NCBI GenBank assembly: GCA_030627155.1 | Contig: DAOUSP010000058.1 | Location: 1 to 7,185, forward strand | Length of the DNA stretch: 7,185 nt | Direction: 5' to 3' | Origin: Candidatus Aminicenantota bacterium | GTDB taxonomy: Bacteria; Acidobacteriota; Aminicenantia; Aminicenantales; Aminicenantaceae | In this document: piece by piece, positions 5,681 through 7,185 of the stretch | Position numbering within the stretch: the stretch's first letter is position 1 | Layout: each line of letters starts with the position of its first letter | Made by a program: the position numbers and the translations under genes | The notes under the pieces: model-generated | Seen by the model: only the letters and a program-made list of their open reading frames with translations | Told to the model about the DNA's origin: nothing | The model's database searches: none

Positions 5681-6802
5681 GTGAAAATCGAAACCTTTGA
5701 GCTCGAAAGGACTCAATCTTTATGGGAGAACAGAGTGAAACACAACCTCACAGAAAGCGGACTTCTGCCGTATACACTCACTGAACTCCTTGGCGAAAAA
5801 GAAATTGCCAAGCTTTTGTCTATTCGCATTGGTTACGGACAGACGAACGGCTCTATTGAACTCAGAGAGACAATAAGCCGCCTTTATCCAGGAACTGATT
5901 TAGACAATGTTATAGTGACAAATGGGACGGCAGAAGCAAATTTTCTTTCAATCTGGAGTCTTTTAGATCCAGGTGATGAATTAATCTTAATGGTGCCTAA
6001 TTATATGCAAATCTGGGGAATCGCACGTTCAAATGGAGTTTCTGTTAAGACTTTCCCCCTTCGCGAGGAATTGAATTGGGGGCCTGACATTGAAGATATA
6101 AAAAGACTTGTATCCCCAAAAACAAAGATGATCTCAGTCTGCAACCCTAATAACCCAACTGGAGCAATCATGAGCCAGCATGATATGGAAGAGATTATCC
6201 GTATTGCCAGGGAAGTAGATGCCTGGGTCCATGCTGATGAAATATACCGGGGTTCAGAGTTTAATGGCATAGAATCCCCTTCTTTCAATGGGATATATGA
6301 AAAAGTAATTATAAGTTCCGGTCTCTCAAAAGCATATGCTTTCCCAGGATTGAGGATCGGCTGGCTGGTGGGCCCGAAAGATATAATAGAGAAAGCATGG
6401 GCTTATCACGATTACACAACGATTACCGCAGGAATCCTCAGTCATTATATTGCCACAGTTGTACTTCAGCCAGAGATGAGAAAAAAAGTTTTAAGCAGGA
6501 GCCGAAAAATACTGAATGAAAATCTTGAAGAAGTAAAAACATTTGTAAAGAAACACCAAGACCTTTTTAATTTTATTCCCCCTCGGGCAGGCGGAATGGC
6601 CTTTATGCGGTATAACCTGGACATTAATTCCACAGAACTTTGCACAAAACTCCGGGAAGAAAAAAGTGTTTTTATTATACCTGGAGACTGTTTTGGCATG
6701 GATCATTATGTCCGGTTAGGAATCGGCAATGAAAAAGAAGAATTCATAACCGGATTAAATCTTATATCCGAATTTCTTCAAGAAATAAAAGAAATCAAGT
6801 AA
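5681..6802 (+). CDS. Class I/II (fold-type I) PLP-dependent aminotransferase
   Basis: A 373-residue cytoplasmic aminotransferase of the aspartate-aminotransferase superfamily. Landmarks are GYGQTNGSIELRE (51-63), VTNGTAEAN (79-87), NPNNPTG (155-161, Asn158 contacting PLP), HADEIY (184-189, Asp186 and Tyr189), SSGLSKAYAFPGLRIGW (212-228) with the PLP lysine Lys217 and phosphate-binding Arg225, and VRLGIG (344-349) with Arg345 as the substrate carboxylate anchor. Length is normal and the active site complete. The N-terminal SGLLPYTL (26-33) segment is seen in a branch of poorly characterised class I enzymes. The substrate cannot be read from sequence. By position it would remove the amino group from the product of the dehydratase/reductase pair or its later intermediate, giving a 2-oxo acid. 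The GTG start is supported by GGAGGG just upstream. Last gene before a convergent unit, so probably the operon end. Confidence 0.9.
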   Translation: MKIETFELERTQSLWENRVKHNLTESGLLPYTLTELLGEKEIAKLLSIRIGYGQTNGSIELRETISRLYPGTDLDNVIVTNGTAEANFLSIWSLLDPGDELILMVPNYMQIWGIARSNGVSVKTFPLREELNWGPDIEDIKRLVSPKTKMISVCNPNNPTGAIMSQHDMEEIIRIAREVDAWVHADEIYRGSEFNGIESPSFNGIYEKVIISSGLSKAYAFPGLRIGWLVGPKDIIEKAWAYHDYTTITAGILSHYIATVVLQPEMRKKVLSRSRKILNENLEEVKTFVKKHQDLFNFIPPRAGGMAFMRYNLDINSTELCTKLREEKSVFIIPGDCFGMDHYVRLGIGNEKEEFITGLNLISEFLQEIKEIK

Positions 6803-6850
6803 TTTTATAAGCTATTTTCTTCATAATGGATAAGTTAGCCCAGCCCGACA

Positions 6851-6873
6851 ACAAAATTAAAGACAAAATTAAA
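6851..6873. repeat. Short tandem repeat in the convergent intergenic gap
   Basis: An 11-nt unit ACAAAATTAAA occurs at 6851-6861 and again at 6863-6873, a 12-nt period. It lies in the 97-nt AT-rich gap between the convergent aminotransferase and GlmS-like genes. No GC-rich hairpin with a T-run was found in this gap, so no factor-independent terminator can be called. The repeat may be chance in AT-rich sequence. Confidence 0.35.
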
Positions 6874-6899
6874 TAAATTAACAACTAAGCTTACGATTA

Positions 6900-7185
6900 T
6901 TAATCCACTGTAAGGGTCTTGCTGATGTTACGGGGCTGGTCGGGATTAATCCCCTTTTCCTGGCTAACAAAGTAAGCTATCTGCTGCGAAACTATCACTG
7001 CTAAAATAGGGCTTAAAAAATAGTCGTTTATTGGAAGCTCAATGTATTCATCGGAATTAGCCCCAAGAGAATCTTCTGGGGGGGCGATCGTACAGATTTT
7101 TCCTCCACGGCAGCTTATTTCGTTGATGTGAGAAAGAGTCATATAGGAATCTTCAATCGTAGAGATGAAAAGAACCCAGTCACCC
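6900..7185 (-). CDS. GlmS-like protein, C-terminal SIS domain (partial)
   Basis: The last 94 codons of a gene that enters from the right edge; the open frame continues to the window end and stops with TAA (6902 down to 6900). The fragment contains EISCRGGKICTIAP, LPINDYFLSPILAVIVSQQI and ends INPDQPRNISKTLTVD. That matches the end of glucosamine-6-phosphate synthase, normally DxPRNLAKSVTVE, where the Lys in the tail is catalytic in sugar isomerisation; here that Lys is kept (ISKTLTVD). GlmS makes glucosamine-6-phosphate from fructose-6-phosphate and glutamine for the cell wall. The fragment differs noticeably from the housekeeping Bacillus GlmS tail as I remember it, so it may be a second, specialised copy or a SIS deglycase-type relative. 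The N-terminal glutaminase domain, if present, is outside the window. It points against the aminotransferase and is not in its operon. Confidence 0.82.
   Translation of the reverse strand, partial: GDWVLFISTIEDSYMTLSHINEISCRGGKICTIAPPEDSLGANSDEYIELPINDYFLSPILAVIVSQQIAYFVSQEKGINPDQPRNISKTLTVD

Noticed and set aside
5681..6802. Aminotransferase as the BhcA enzyme of the beta-hydroxyaspartate cycle
   Set aside because: BhcA is, to my knowledge, a different aminotransferase class, and no aldolase (BhcC) is present, so the complete cycle is not supported.

Overview
The window looks like a chromosomal piece of a low-GC Gram-positive bacterium of the Bacillus type. The reasons are AT-rich DNA, strong GGAGG-type ribosome sites, use of GTG starts, and protein families common in Bacillaceae. 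The genus cannot be named from sequence alone. Seven protein genes are supported, two of them cut by the window edges. No RNA genes, insertion sequences or CRISPR arrays were seen.

Left part (1-1375, + strand): the last 60 codons of a hydantoinase B / 5-oxoprolinase family subunit run into, and overlap by 17 nt, a gene for a variant Nramp-family membrane transporter. The variant has lost the signature metal-binding residues (GPGT instead of DPGN, VPYN instead of MPHN). The pair looks like uptake plus hydrolysis of a cyclic amide such as a hydantoin or 5-oxoproline.

Middle (about 1435-2200): an Lrp/AsnC-type regulator on the minus strand faces an amino acid permease gene on the plus strand across a very AT-rich divergent control region. 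That region holds candidate promoters and a perfect 12-bp palindrome just before the permease start.

Right part (2198-6802, + strand): an APC-superfamily amino acid permease, a fold-type II PLP dehydratase (threonine dehydratase / EutB / BhcB-like), an ornithine cyclodeaminase / mu-crystallin family imine reductase (EutC / BhcD-like) and a fold-type I aminotransferase, closely spaced in one direction. The most coherent reading is an Lrp-controlled pathway that imports an amino acid, probably a 3-hydroxy amino acid. It would dehydrate it to an imine, reduce the imine before it hydrolyses so that the nitrogen is kept, and then transaminate the product. The substrate is unknown. The same enzyme-pair logic is known from hydroxyectoine breakdown and the beta-hydroxyaspartate cycle, but the other genes of those pathways are not in this window.

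Right edge (6900-7185, - strand): the C-terminal SIS domain of a GlmS-like protein, convergent with the aminotransferase and cut by the window end.
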